From NCBI GenBank assembly GCA_035634055.1, contig DASQDR010000102.1:1-17585 (forward strand): DNA of 17,585 bases. The letters are read 5' to 3'. The number at the start of each line of letters is the position of its first letter. The first letter of the stretch is position 1. A program made the translations under genes and the position numbers. This document shows, in pieces, positions 5,363 to 13,418 of this stretch. The stretch is from JAICTV01 sp035634055. GTDB lineage: Bacteria; Planctomycetota; Phycisphaerae; Tepidisphaerales; Tepidisphaeraceae. A model generated the notes under the pieces. It was not told the DNA's origin, ran no database searches, and saw only the letters and a program-made list of their open reading frames with translations.

Positions 5363-7510
5363 ATGTCCCGCGATTTGAGCAAAGTACGCAACATCGGCAT
5401 CGCCGCCCACATTGACGCCGGCAAGACCACCGTCTCGGAGCGCGTCCTGTTTTACACGGGCAAGATCCACAAGATGGGCGAGGTGCACGAGGGGACCGCG
5501 GTGATGGACTCCCTCGAGGAAGAGCAGAAGCGCGGCATCACCATCCAGTCCGCCGCCACCACCTGCCCCTGGGACCGCAACGGCGAGCGCTACACGATCA
5601 ACCTGATCGACACCCCCGGCCACGTCGACTTCACCGTGGAGGTGGAGCGCTCGCTGCGCGTGCTCGACGGCGCGGTCGCGGTGTTCGACGGCAAGGAAGG
5701 CGTCGAGGCGCAGTCCGAGACCGTCTGGCGCCAGGCCACCAAGTACAACGTCCCGCGCCTCTGCTTCATCAACAAGATGGACAAGATGGGCGCGGACTTC
5801 GAGTTCAGCTTCAACAGCATCCGCGAGCGCCTGGGGGCCCCCGCGGTGGCGGTGCAGATCCCCATCGGCCAGAGCAGCACCTTCACCGGCATGATCGACC
5901 TCATCCGCGGGATCGAGATCCACTACAACCTCAAGGACGACAAGGACAAGGGCAAGACCCAGATCGAGAAGCCGATCACCGACGAGCACAAGGAGCGCTA
6001 CCTCAAGTGGCGCCAGGAGCTGATCGAGAAGGTCGCCGAGACCGACGACCACCTGATGGAGAAGTACCTCGTCGGCGAGGAGCCGACCGAGGACGAGCTG
6101 CGCAAGGCGATCCGCGCCGCCACGATCAGCTTCAAGATCAACCCGGTCTTCACCGGGTCGGCGCTGAAATACGTCGGCGTGCAGCGGCTGCTGGACGGTG
6201 TCATCGACTACCTCCCGTCCCCGACCGAGCTCCCGCCGGTCCACGGGCACGACCTCAAGGACCCGGACGTGGTCATCGAGCGCAAGAGCTCGCCGGACGA
6301 GCCGTTCTGCGGGCTGGCGTTCAAGATCGTCAACGATCAGCACGGCGACCTCACCTACGTCCGCGTCTACAGCGGGCGGGTGGAGAAGGGCAGCCGCGTG
6401 CTCAACAGCAACCGCGGCAAGCGCGAGAACATCAGCCGCATGTTCCAGATGCACTCCGCCGACCGCATCCCGATCGACGTCGCCGAGGCCGGCGACATCG
6501 TGGCGTGCATTGGCATCAAGGAGGCGCTGACCGGCGACACGCTGTGCGACCAGGACCACCCGATCATCCTGGAGCGCCCGACGTTCCCCGAGCCGGTCAT
6601 CAGCATGTCGATCGAGCCCAAGACCGCCGCCGACAAGCAGAAGCTCGGCGAGGCGCTGACGACCCTGAAGCGCGAGGACCCGACGTTCCAGGCGAACTAC
6701 GACGAGGAGACCGGCCAGACCATCATCGCCGGCATGGGCGAGCTGCACCTGGAGATCCTGCGCAACAAGCTGACCCGCGACATGAAGGTCGAGGTCATGG
6801 TCGGCAAGCCGAAGGTCGCCTACAAGGAGACGATCACCAAGCGCGCCGTGAACATCCGCGGCAAGCACGTGAAGCAGTCGGGCGGGCGCGGTCAGTTCGG
6901 CGACTGCACGATCAGCATCGAGCCCTTCGACGGCATGGGCCCCGACGGCAAGCCGCTGCCCGCCGAGGACCTGAAGAAGCTCGGCTGGGCCGACGGCGTG
7001 GCGTTCGAGAACAAGATCTTCGGCGGCACGATCCCCAAGGAGTACATCCCGTCGGTCGAGTACGGCGTGCGCATGGCGGCCAAGACCGGCGTGCTGGCGA
7101 ACTACCCGCTGATCAACGTCAAGGTCACCCTGACCGACGGCAGCTACCACCCGGTGGACTCCAGTCAGATCGCCTTCGAGCTGGCCGGGTCGCTGGCGTT
7201 CAAGGAAGGCGTCCTCAAGGCCGGCCCGACCCTGCTCGAGCCGATCATGAAGGTCGTCGTCACCACGCCCGAGGAGTTCGTCGGCAACGTCACCGGTGAC
7301 CTCAACCGCCGCCGCGGCCTGATCGTCAACAGCGACCAGCGCGGCAACACGCGCGTGGTCGAGGCGGAGGTGCCGCTGAGCGAGATGTTCGGCTACACCA
7401 CCGAGCTGCGCTCCATGAGCCAGGGTCGCGCCAGCAGCGTGATGGAGCCCCTGAAGTACGCCGAGGTGCCGGCGGGCGTCCGCAAGGCGATCCTCGAGGA
7501 AAATGCCTAA
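5363..7510 (+). CDS. fusA: Elongation factor G
   Basis: A 715-residue translational GTPase that moves tRNAs and mRNA through the ribosome. G1 is AHIDAGKT (residues 15-22), G2 RGIT (57-60), G3 DTPGH (83-87), G4 NKMD (137-140) and G5 TGSAL near 262. The usual domain II-V sequence follows, including GMGELHLE and the C-terminal LRSMSQGRASSVMEPL. Length is normal for bacterial EF-G. The frame is open 27 bases further upstream, but the ATG at 5363 is preceded by GAGGAA and starts at the conserved N-terminus. It has its own promoter and leader. tuf does not follow, and rpsL/rpsG are not just upstream, so the str operon is broken up. Planctomycetes often carry several EF-G paralogues; this one has all the canonical motifs. 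Confidence 0.97.
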   Translation: MSRDLSKVRNIGIAAHIDAGKTTVSERVLFYTGKIHKMGEVHEGTAVMDSLEEEQKRGITIQSAATTCPWDRNGERYTINLIDTPGHVDFTVEVERSLRVLDGAVAVFDGKEGVEAQSETVWRQATKYNVPRLCFINKMDKMGADFEFSFNSIRERLGAPAVAVQIPIGQSSTFTGMIDLIRGIEIHYNLKDDKDKGKTQIEKPITDEHKERYLKWRQELIEKVAETDDHLMEKYLVGEEPTEDELRKAIRAATISFKINPVFTGSALKYVGVQRLLDGVIDYLPSPTELPPVHGHDLKDPDVVIERKSSPDEPFCGLAFKIVNDQHGDLTYVRVYSGRVEKGSRVLNSNRGKRENISRMFQMHSADRIPIDVAEAGDIVACIGIKEALTGDTLCDQDHPIILERPTFPEPVISMSIEPKTAADKQKLGEALTTLKREDPTFQANYDEETGQTIIAGMGELHLEILRNKLTRDMKVEVMVGKPKVAYKETITKRAVNIRGKHVKQSGGRGQFGDCTISIEPFDGMGPDGKPLPAEDLKKLGWADGVAFENKIFGGTIPKEYIPSVEYGVRMAAKTGVLANYPLINVKVTLTDGSYHPVDSSQIAFELAGSLAFKEGVLKAGPTLLEPIMKVVVTTPEEFVGNVTGDLNRRRGLIVNSDQRGNTRVVEAEVPLSEMFGYTTELRSMSQGRASSVMEPLKYAEVPAGVRKAILEENA

Positions 7511-7529
7511 CCGCTCGATCGATCGATCC

Positions 7530-7574
7530 GGTCCTCTCTCCGCGTACTCTCGGGAGAGGACCAGGGTGAGGCCC
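7530..7574. repeat. Interspersed-type hairpin repeat between fusA and rpsJ
   Basis: GGTCCTCTC plus TCCG (7530-7542) pairs with CGGGAGAGGACC (7551-7562) with one bulged T, followed by AGGGTGAGG. This resembles the 'GGGAGAGG...AGGGTGAGG' hairpin repeats scattered through many high-GC genomes. No T-run follows, so it is not a standard terminator, though it may end the fusA message. Confidence 0.6.
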
Positions 7575-7645
7575 GGGCTCCCCCCGCAGCGCGCGAGGAA
7601 GCCCGAAATCCGTCGAGTTGGACGCGCAACAACGGTCGCGTCTTC

Positions 7646-7673
7646 TTGACACCTTAATTTGAGACGCTACATT
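7646..7673 (+). promoter_or_regulatory. Sigma70-like promoter for the S10 cluster
   Basis: A perfect TTGACA (7646-7651), a 16-base spacer and TACATT (7668-7673). It predicts a transcript start near 7680 and a leader of about 95 nt before rpsJ. It is the best promoter match in the window. Confidence 0.7.
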
Positions 7674-7774
7674 TCTCCGCTCGCTTCGGCGGGAAGCACC
7701 GGAAGCAGTGTCGGCGGGTTGAGCCGGCAGAGTTTGCCAGGCGCGTTGCAGACGCGGAACAGAAACGGGACGGT

Positions 7775-8083
<309 letters not shown>

Positions 8084-8102
8084 CCCTTTTCAGCCTACAA
8101 AC

Positions 8103-8132
8103 ATGCCCCTGCCAGCAAGGGGCATCTTTTTT
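8103..8132 (+). terminator. Intrinsic terminator between rpsJ and rplC
   Basis: A perfect 8-bp stem ATGCCCCT/AGGGGCAT (8103-8110 with 8118-8125) with a 7-base loop is followed by CTTTTTT. It sits inside what is normally one continuous operon. It could be an attenuator or readthrough regulator of the downstream genes. Confidence 0.85.
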
Positions 8133-8273
8133 CAGGACCGCGGGGTTCATCCAAGAACCCGACTGCCCCCCGGGGGCCGCGGATCCAGCGGTATCGTTTT
8201 CGTCCTCTTTCAGGACGGGTTACCGAGCCGGCGCCGACGTTTGGCCCCGTGGCTCCTCTGGCCCGCGCGAGAC
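8133..8273 (+). promoter_or_regulatory. Leader region before rplC
   Basis: After the terminator come two more perfect small hairpins: GGGTTC/GAACCC (8143-8160) and GTCCT/AGGAC near 8200-8214. I see no convincing promoter hexamers and no clear Shine-Dalgarno before the rplC ATG. If the terminator is efficient, an unseen promoter must lie here. Confidence 0.35.
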
Positions 8274-8939
8274 ATGACTCCAGCACTGATCGGTCGCAAG
8301 GTCGGCATGACCCGCATTTATGACGAGAAGGGCGCCGTGGTGCCCGTGACCGTCGTCGAGGCGGGCCCCTGTGCCGTCACCCAGGTGAAGACCACCGACA
8401 CCGACGGCTACCACGCCGTTCAGCTCGGCTTCGGGGACATCAAGGCGAAGTTCAGCAACTTCCCCCTGATCGGCCACGCCGCCAAGGCGGGCGTCGGGCC
8501 GAAGAAGCACTTCCGCGAGATCAAGCTCAAGGAAGCCACCGACCGCAAGGCCGGCGACACCGTCACCGCCGACATCTTCGACGGCGTGAAGTTCGTCGAC
8601 GTGATCGGCGTCTCCAAGGGCAAGGGCACCGCCGGCGTGATGAAGCGGCACCACTTCGGTGGTCAGCCCGCCTCTCACGGCACGGAGCGCAAGCATCGCT
8701 CGCCCGGCTCGCTCGCGTCCCGCGCCACTTGGCGCGGCCAGTCGGGCAAGCCCAAGAAGGGCGTCCGCATGGCCGGCCACATGGGCAGCGACCGCGTCAC
8801 CACGCGCAACCACCCGCTGGTCAAGATCGACGCGGCCAACAACCTGCTGCTCATCAAGGGAGCGCTCCCGGGTCCGAACGGGTCGCTCCTTTTCGTTCGC
8901 AAGAGCGTCCCGGCCACGGTTCGCGAGGAAGGCAAGTAG
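8274..8939 (+). CDS. rplC: Large ribosomal subunit protein L3
   Basis: A 221-residue protein. It starts MTPALIGRKVGMTRIY, the classic L3 N-terminus, so I place the start at 8274; the frame is open further upstream, but that stretch includes the terminator. The central extension that reaches the peptidyl-transferase centre is recognisable: GVSKGKGTAGVMKRHHFGG (about residues 113-131), PASHGTERKHRSPGS and GVRMAGHMG. L3 is an early 50S assembly protein. rplD follows after 87 bases that hold a large inverted repeat. Confidence 0.97.
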   Translation: MTPALIGRKVGMTRIYDEKGAVVPVTVVEAGPCAVTQVKTTDTDGYHAVQLGFGDIKAKFSNFPLIGHAAKAGVGPKKHFREIKLKEATDRKAGDTVTADIFDGVKFVDVIGVSKGKGTAGVMKRHHFGGQPASHGTERKHRSPGSLASRATWRGQSGKPKKGVRMAGHMGSDRVTTRNHPLVKIDAANNLLLIKGALPGPNGSLLFVRKSVPATVREEGK

Positions 8940-8956
8940 GCCCCGCCAACGTTGTT

Positions 8957-9011
8957 GGGGCGACGCCTGCGTCGCCCTCTTCCGCGGCCCGGGCGACGCA
9001 GGCGTCGCCCC
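8957..9011. repeat. 21-bp perfect inverted repeat between rplC and rplD
   Basis: Arms 8957-8977 and 8991-9011 are perfect reverse complements around a 13-base loop, and each arm is itself nearly palindromic (GGGCGAC...GTCGCCC). No T-run follows. It is unrelated in sequence to the heptamer elements, and the rplD ribosome-binding site begins 4 bases after it. Confidence 0.92.
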
Positions 9012-9026
9012 TACAGGAATGTAGCG

Positions 9027-9641
9027 ATGATTGAGGTACCGGTTTACAACTTGGCGGGCGACAAGATCGACACGATGCAGGTCGACGAGGCGAAGCTCGG
9101 CGGCGAGGTGCGCAAGAACCTGCTGAAGCAGGCGCTGGTCATGTACCACGCCAACCAGCGGCAGGGCTCCGTCCGCACCCTGGCGCGCGGCGAGGTTGCC
9201 GGCTCCACCCGCAAGATGTTCCGCCAGAAGGGAACCGGCAACGCCCGCACCGGCGGCATCCGCAACCCCATCAAGAAGGGCGGCGGCCATGCGAAGCAGA
9301 AGCGCCCAAAGGACTGGCGCCAGGCGATGCCCAAGAAGGCGCGCCAGCTCGCCACCAAGAGCGCCATCCTCAGCAAGTTCCAGAGCGCCGACGTCCGCGT
9401 GATCGACCAGATCAAGCTGGACGGCCCCAAGACCAAGCCGGTCGCGGAGATGTTCAAGAAGCTGGGGATCGACCGCAGCGTCGTCGTCGCCATCAACGGC
9501 CGCGACGAGAACCTCGAGCGCTCGGCGCGCAACATCGATCGCACCACGCTGACCACCGTCGAGCAGCTCAACGCCTGGGATATCCTCCGCAGCCGTACCC
9601 TGCTGCTGACCCGCGACGGCCTGGAGAAGATTCTGGCTTGA
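9027..9641 (+). CDS. rplD: Large ribosomal subunit protein L4
   Basis: A 204-residue protein, the usual length. AGGAA (9015-9019) 7 bases before the ATG at 9027 decides the start; the frame is also open upstream through the inverted repeat, but that is non-coding. The long basic loop that lines the peptide exit tunnel is clear at about residues 45-100 (RQGSVRTLARGEVAGS, RQKGTGNARTGG, KKGGGHAKQKRPKDW). In E. coli, L4 represses the S10 operon through a leader upstream of rpsJ; no homologous leader structure is recognised here. Confidence 0.97.
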   Translation: MIEVPVYNLAGDKIDTMQVDEAKLGGEVRKNLLKQALVMYHANQRQGSVRTLARGEVAGSTRKMFRQKGTGNARTGGIRNPIKKGGGHAKQKRPKDWRQAMPKKARQLATKSAILSKFQSADVRVIDQIKLDGPKTKPVAEMFKKLGIDRSVVVAINGRDENLERSARNIDRTTLTTVEQLNAWDILRSRTLLLTRDGLEKILA

Positions 9642-9678
9642 CCGCGTGAAGTGCTGAGGACTCAGGACGGAGGTACAC

Positions 9679-9957
9679 ATGGACACGAACTCGATCATCA
9701 TCAAGCCGCTGATCACCGAAAAGAGCACGCACCAGCAGAACACGCGCAACAGCTACGCGTTCCGCGTGCACACCTCGGCGAACAAGCACCAGATCAAGGA
9801 CGCAATCGAGCGGCAGTACAGCGTCAAGGTCGTGGACGTGCGGACGATGAACCGCAAGGGCAAGCCCCGCCGCACCAAGACCCGAATGACGACCACCAGC
9901 GCCTGGAAGAAGGCGGTCGTCGTCCTGGACGAGAACTCGCGGATCGAGTTGTTCTGA
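9679..9957 (+). CDS. rplW: Large ribosomal subunit protein L23
   Basis: A 92-residue protein that sits at the tunnel exit and docks trigger factor and SRP. The N-terminal IIIKPLITEKST motif and the YAFRVHTSANKHQIKDAIE segment (about residues 26-44) are typical. GGAGG (9669-9673) lies 5 bases before the ATG, a strong ribosome-binding site. The 37-base gap to rplD has no full repeat element, only heptamer-like words (AGTGCTG, AGGACTC, AGGACGG). Confidence 0.96.
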   Translation: MDTNSIIIKPLITEKSTHQQNTRNSYAFRVHTSANKHQIKDAIERQYSVKVVDVRTMNRKGKPRRTKTRMTTTSAWKKAVVVLDENSRIELF

Positions 9958-9972
9958 GGCGGAGAAGAGAAG

Positions 9973-10061
9973 AGTTGCCAGTCGCTAGTTGTCAGTTGCC
10001 AGTAAAGGCAAAGGCGGCTTTCTCACTGGCAACTGATGACTGGCAACTATTGACTGGTAAC
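9973..10061. repeat. Heptamer-armed inverted repeat, copy B
   Basis: Located between rplW and rplB. Left-arm 7-mers (AGTTGCC, AGTCGCT, AGTTGTC, AGTTGCC) face right-arm complements (GGCAACT, GATGACT, GGCAACT, ATTGACT) around the loop AAAGGCAAAGGCGGCTT. It ends 7 bases before the rplB ATG. Confidence 0.95.
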
Positions 10062-10068
10062 GAATCCC

Positions 10069-10935
10069 ATGGCCATTCGATTCTATAATCCGACCTCTCC
10101 CGGCCGTCGTCAGGGTTCGGTCGTCGACTACAAGTCGGTGATCACCAAGGACACGCCCGAGAAGAGCCTGACCCGCGGCAAGCGCCGCGCGAGCGGGCGC
10201 AACCACCACGGCGTGATCACGGCCAAGCACCGCGGCGGGGGGAACAAGAAGCTCTACCGCATCATCGACTTCAAGCGGAACAAGGACGGCGTCGCCGCCA
10301 CCGTGCAGTCGATCGAGTACGACCCGAACCGCTCGTGCTTCATCGCGCTGGTGCAGTACGAGGACGGCGAGAAGACCTACATCCTGGCCCCCAACGGGCT
10401 GAAGGTCGGCGCCAAGGTGATGAGCGGCCCCGCCGCCGAGCCGGAAGTCGGCAACTGCCTCCCGCTGACCAACATCCCGTCGGGCCTGGAAATCCACAAC
10501 GTGGAGATGAACCCGGGGCAGGGCGGCAAGATGATCCGCAGCGCCGGCGGCGTCGGGCGCCTCGGCGCCAAGGAAGGCGAGTACTCCGTCATCATCCTCC
10601 CCAGCGGTGAGATGCGCCGGGTCAAGAGCAAGTGCCGCGCGACCATCGGGCAGCTCGGCAACCTCGACTGGATCAACGTCAACATCGGCAAGGCGGGGCG
10701 CTCGCGGCACATGGGCATTCGCCCCCACACCCGCGCCAAGGCGATGAACCCCATCGACCATCCGCTCGGCGGCGGCGAGGGGCGCTCCAACGGCGGGCGG
10801 CACCCGGTCAGCAAGACCGGCGTCCCGGCCAAGGGCGGCATCACCCGCCACTCCAAGAAGCACAGCGACAAGCTGATCCTCCGCCGCCGCAAGTTCGGCA
10901 AGCACCAGCAGCGCCCGCAGACGGTGAACGTGTAG
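10069..10935 (+). CDS. rplB: Large ribosomal subunit protein L2
   Basis: A 288-residue protein, slightly longer than the 273-276 typical of the family. L2 is needed for subunit joining and peptidyl transfer. Landmarks: RNHHGVITAKHRGGGNKKLYR (residues 44-64, in part), GRLGAKEGEYS, and the C-terminal signature NPIDHPLGGGEGRS near 227-240. The first histidine of the usual DHPHGGGEG (H229 in E. coli) is kept, but the second is Leu. No Shine-Dalgarno is visible because repeat copy B occupies that position. Confidence 0.97.
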   Translation: MAIRFYNPTSPGRRQGSVVDYKSVITKDTPEKSLTRGKRRASGRNHHGVITAKHRGGGNKKLYRIIDFKRNKDGVAATVQSIEYDPNRSCFIALVQYEDGEKTYILAPNGLKVGAKVMSGPAAEPEVGNCLPLTNIPSGLEIHNVEMNPGQGGKMIRSAGGVGRLGAKEGEYSVIILPSGEMRRVKSKCRATIGQLGNLDWINVNIGKAGRSRHMGIRPHTRAKAMNPIDHPLGGGEGRSNGGRHPVSKTGVPAKGGITRHSKKHSDKLILRRRKFGKHQQRPQTVNV

Positions 10936-10944
10936 GAAGAAGAG

Positions 10945-11026
10945 AGTTGCCAGTGGCGAGTTGCCAGTTGCCAGTGAAGGCAAACGCGGCGCGCTACTGA
11001 CAACGGGCAACCAGCAACTGGCAACT
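10945..11026. repeat. Heptamer-armed inverted repeat, copy C
   Basis: Located between rplB and rpsS. AGTTGCC/AGTGGCG 7-mers pair with GGCAACT-type 7-mers around GAAGGCAAACGCGGCG. It ends 4 bases before the rpsS ATG. Confidence 0.95.
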
Positions 11027-11030
11027 AACC

Positions 11031-11312
11031 ATGAGCAGAAGCGCTAAAAAGGGTCCGTACGTCGACGAGAAGCTCTACAAGAAGGTCTCGAAGCTGAACG
11101 AGAACCGTGCCAAGCAGTCCATCAAGACCTGGGCGCGGGCGTGCACGATCATCCCGGAGTTCGTCGGGCACACCTTCGAGGTCCACAACGGCAACAAGTT
11201 CCTCCGCGTGTTCGTGCAGGAGGACATGGTCGGGCACAAGCTCGGCGAGTTCAGCCCGACCCGCGTCTTCCGCGGCCACTCGGGCAAGAAGGCGGCCGGC
11301 CCCGGAGCCTGA
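11031..11312 (+). CDS. rpsS: Small ribosomal subunit protein S19
   Basis: A 93-residue 30S head protein that contacts S13 and the A-site finger. The N-terminal SRSAKKGPYVDEKL, the TIIPEFVGHTFEVHNGNKF segment (residues 39-57) and KLGEFSPTRVFRGH (70-83) are diagnostic. No Shine-Dalgarno is seen, as repeat copy C ends 4 bases upstream. rplV follows after only 30 bases without an element. Confidence 0.97.
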   Translation: MSRSAKKGPYVDEKLYKKVSKLNENRAKQSIKTWARACTIIPEFVGHTFEVHNGNKFLRVFVQEDMVGHKLGEFSPTRVFRGHSGKKAAGPGA

Positions 11313-11342
11313 GCTCAGGACTCCGCGCACTGAGGTAACAAG

Positions 11343-11744
11343 ATGCCCTTTCAAGCTAAGCACAGTTTCGCCCGCATCGGCCCGCGCAAGGCGCGGCTGG
11401 TCATGGACATGATCCGCGGCCGCGACGTCGACGACGCGATCTCGCTGCTGAAGTTCTCCAAGCAGCGCGTCAGCGGGATGATCGAGAAGGTCATTCGCTC
11501 GGCCGTCGCCAACGCCAACGAGCAGGAGGCGGCGCCCCCGCGCAACACCCTGTACGTCGCGCAGGCGTGGGTGGACCCGGGCCCGGTGATCAAGCGCTTC
11601 CAGCCGAAGGACCGCGGCAAGGCCTACCCGATCAACAAGCGCACCAGCCACCTCGTCGTCACCGTGGACGAGCGCGGCGAGGGCGAGCGGGCGCCCGTGA
11701 GCCTGAAGAAGACCGTCGGCGGCCGGCACGGCAAGGCGAGGTAG
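11343..11744 (+). CDS. rplV: Large ribosomal subunit protein L22
   Basis: A 133-residue protein, longer than the roughly 110 of E. coli because of a basic C-terminal tail (VSLKKTVGGRHGKAR). The core is typical: RIGPRKARLVMDMIRGRDV (residues 11-29), then the SAVANANE helix and a tunnel-lining hairpin ending in NKRTSHLVV. GAGG (11332-11335) lies 7 bases before the ATG. Confidence 0.96.
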   Translation: MPFQAKHSFARIGPRKARLVMDMIRGRDVDDAISLLKFSKQRVSGMIEKVIRSAVANANEQEAAPPRNTLYVAQAWVDPGPVIKRFQPKDRGKAYPINKRTSHLVVTVDERGEGERAPVSLKKTVGGRHGKAR

Positions 11745-11755
11745 TTCGTTACGGA

Positions 11756-11839
11756 AGTTGCCAGTGGTCAGTTGCCCGTTGCCAGTGAAGGCAGCCGCAA
11801 CCGCCCCGACTGACAACTGGCAACTGTTAACTGGCAACT
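11756..11839. repeat. Heptamer-armed inverted repeat, copy D
   Basis: Located between rplV and rpsC. 7-mers AGTTGCC, AGTGGTC, AGTTGCC and CGTTGCC face GACAACT/GGCAACT/GTTAACT/GGCAACT around a loop beginning GAAGGCAGCCGC. It ends 10 bases before the rpsC ATG. Confidence 0.95.
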
Positions 11840-11849
11840 GGACGAAATC

Positions 11850-12551
11850 ATGGGCCAAAAGGTCAATCCAACGGGTTTCCGCGTCGGCATCACCGAGGAC
11901 TGGAAGAGCAAGTGGTACGCGCCCAAGGCGGCGTACGGCGACTTCCTGGTCGAGGACTTCCGCATCCGAAACCTGATCGACAAGAAGCTCAACCGCCGAC
12001 CGCCGTTCGCGGCCATCAGCGACATCTTCATCGAGCGCACGCGCGAGGAGATCACCATCACCCTGAAAACCGCTCGCCCCGGCCTGGTCATCGGACCCAA
12101 GGGCGCGGAGGTGGACAAGCTCCGCGAAGAGATCGAGGACATGATCCACCGCAAGGTGGCGCCGGTGAAGGTCGTGGAGATCAAGAACCCCGACCTCAAC
12201 GCCCAGCTCGTCGCCGAGGCGGTCGCCGAGCAGCTCAAGAAGCGCGCCAGCTTCCGCCGCGTCCTGAAGATGCGCATGGACAGCACCATGCAGGCGGGCG
12301 CCAAGGGGATCAAGATCAGCGTGAGCGGCCGGCTCGGCGGCTCGGAAATCGCCCGACAGGAAAAGGCCGGGCAGGGATCGGTCCCGCTGACCACCCTCCA
12401 GGCGAACATCGACTACGGCTACGCGATCGCCTTCACCACCTTCGGCACCATCGGCGTCAAGGTGTGGATCTTCCGCGGGATGTACGGCGAGGAAATCGCC
12501 GACACCGACGTCCGCCCCGGCGGCGGCGGCCCGCGCCGCGGACGAAGGTAA
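11850..12551 (+). CDS. rpsC: Small ribosomal subunit protein S3
   Basis: A 233-residue protein at the mRNA entry tunnel. It starts MGQKVNPTGFRVGI, the standard N-terminus. A type II KH domain has GPKG at residues 82-85 in the GxxG loop. The C-terminal domain carries SGRLGGSEIARQE (about 159-171) and a glycine/arginine-rich tail (PGGGGPRRGRR). No Shine-Dalgarno is visible before the ATG, and repeat copy D lies directly upstream. Confidence 0.97.
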   Translation: MGQKVNPTGFRVGITEDWKSKWYAPKAAYGDFLVEDFRIRNLIDKKLNRRPPFAAISDIFIERTREEITITLKTARPGLVIGPKGAEVDKLREEIEDMIHRKVAPVKVVEIKNPDLNAQLVAEAVAEQLKKRASFRRVLKMRMDSTMQAGAKGIKISVSGRLGGSEIARQEKAGQGSVPLTTLQANIDYGYAIAFTTFGTIGVKVWIFRGMYGEEIADTDVRPGGGGPRRGRR

Positions 12552-12563
12552 GCATTCGTTCCT

Positions 12564-12649
12564 GGTTGCGAGTTGCCAGTAACTACAACCAGAAGATCGC
12601 CCGCTCGAGATGAAGCAGACTGGCAACTGACAACTAGCAACCAGCAACT
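12564..12649. repeat. Heptamer-armed inverted repeat, copy E (diverged loop)
   Basis: Located between rpsC and rplP. GGTTGCG, AGTTGCC and AGT on the left face ACTGGCAACTGACAACT-type 7-mers on the right, but the loop is longer and lacks the GGC-rich core of the other copies. It ends 11 bases before the rplP ATG. Confidence 0.88.
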
Positions 12650-12660
12650 TTCGGTGCCTT

Positions 12661-13083
12661 ATGCCAATGATGCCCAAGCGGGTGAAGTTCCGCAAAAGCC
12701 AGCGCGGGAAGATGAAGGGCAACGCCACCCGCGGCAATACCGTCGCGTTCGGCGAGTACGGCCTTCAGACCACCGCCCCGTCGTGGATCACCGCCCGGCA
12801 GATCGAAGCCGGCCGCGTCGCCGCGTCGCACTTCCTGCGCCGCGAGGGGCGGCTGTTCATCCGCATCTTCCCGCACAAGCCGGTCTCCGGGAAGCCGCTG
12901 GAAACCCGCATGGGCAAGGGCAAGGGCGAGCCGGAATACTGGGTGGCGGTCGTCAAGCCCGGCACCGTCATGTTCGAGGTGACCGGCGTCGACGAGGTGA
13001 CCGCCAAGCGCTGCCTGGCCCGCATCGCCCACAAGATGCCGGTCCCGTGCCGCTTCGTGCAGCGCCGCCACGCGGTGGCTTGA
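12661..13083 (+). CDS. rplP: Large ribosomal subunit protein L16
   Basis: A 140-residue protein near the A-site tRNA elbow. The start MPMMPKRVKFRKSQRG matches the family; internal Met codons at residues 3-4 are alternatives but less likely. Signatures ITARQIEAGRVAASHFLRR (about residues 42-60) and RMGKGKGEPEYWVAVV (82-97) are clear. No Shine-Dalgarno sequence precedes it; repeat copy E is directly upstream. Confidence 0.97.
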   Translation: MPMMPKRVKFRKSQRGKMKGNATRGNTVAFGEYGLQTTAPSWITARQIEAGRVAASHFLRREGRLFIRIFPHKPVSGKPLETRMGKGKGEPEYWVAVVKPGTVMFEVTGVDEVTAKRCLARIAHKMPVPCRFVQRRHAVA

Positions 13084-13089
13084 CCAGCC

Positions 13090-13119
13090 GTGCCGAGAAC
13101 TGAGAGTGCCGGGAACTGA
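13090..13119. repeat. Short 14-bp direct repeat between rplP and rpmC
   Basis: GTGCCGAGAACTGA (13090-13103) and GTGCCGGGAACTGA (13106-13119) differ at one base. It may be a relic or relative of the heptamer elements, but it has no inverted arm. Confidence 0.5.
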
Positions 13120-13137
13120 AGTAGCGAGGACCGAGCG

Positions 13138-13377
13138 ATGACCATCAAAGAGATCCGCGAGAAGGAAACCGAGCACCTGAAGCACGAGCTGAGCGAGAAG
13201 CGTAAGCACCTGTTCGACCTGCGCAGCCAGGCGGTCACCGAGAAGCTCGAGGACCCGAGCCAGATCGGCAAGACCCGCAAGGACATCGCGCGGGTCCAGA
13301 CCGTCCTGAAGCAGCGCGAGCTCGAGCAGCAGAAGCAGCAGCAGGCGACGGCGACGACCGCCACGACCACCAAGTAG
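13138..13377 (+). CDS. rpmC: Large ribosomal subunit protein L29
   Basis: A 79-residue protein with the two-helix L29 fold: EIREKETEHLKHELSEKRK, then LFDLRSQAVTEKLEDPSQIG and TRKDIARVQTVLKQRE. It ends with an unusual Gln/Ala/Thr-rich tail of about 18 residues that is longer than in most L29s (about 63-70 residues). GAGGA (13126-13130) is 7 bases before the ATG. Confidence 0.95.
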   Translation: MTIKEIREKETEHLKHELSEKRKHLFDLRSQAVTEKLEDPSQIGKTRKDIARVQTVLKQRELEQQKQQQATATTATTTK

Positions 13378-13388
13378 AGCAATTAGCG

Positions 13389-13405
13389 GCGGTGCGCAGC
13401 ACCGC
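13389..13405. repeat. Short hairpin repeat, second family, copy 1
   Basis: GCGGTGC-GCA-GCACCGC, a perfect 7-bp stem between rpmC and rpsQ, preceded by CAATTAGCGG (13380-13389), which also occurs before the copy at 14719. Confidence 0.75.
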
Positions 13406-13418
13406 GGGTTGAAGCAAA

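Noticed and set aside
5270..7150. Long minus-strand open frame (626 codons) opposite fusA
   Set aside because: Fully antisense to a certain EF-G gene; rich in Leu/Val/Asp/Ala/Arg as expected for the complement of high-GC codons; no family resemblance.
8220..9749. Long minus-strand open frame opposite rplC-rplD
   Set aside because: GC-driven shadow of two certain ribosomal protein genes, crossing their gap.
11025..12737. 570-codon minus-strand open frame opposite rpsS-rplV-rpsC
   Set aside because: Shadow frame that runs through three genes and two repeat elements; no plausible protein.
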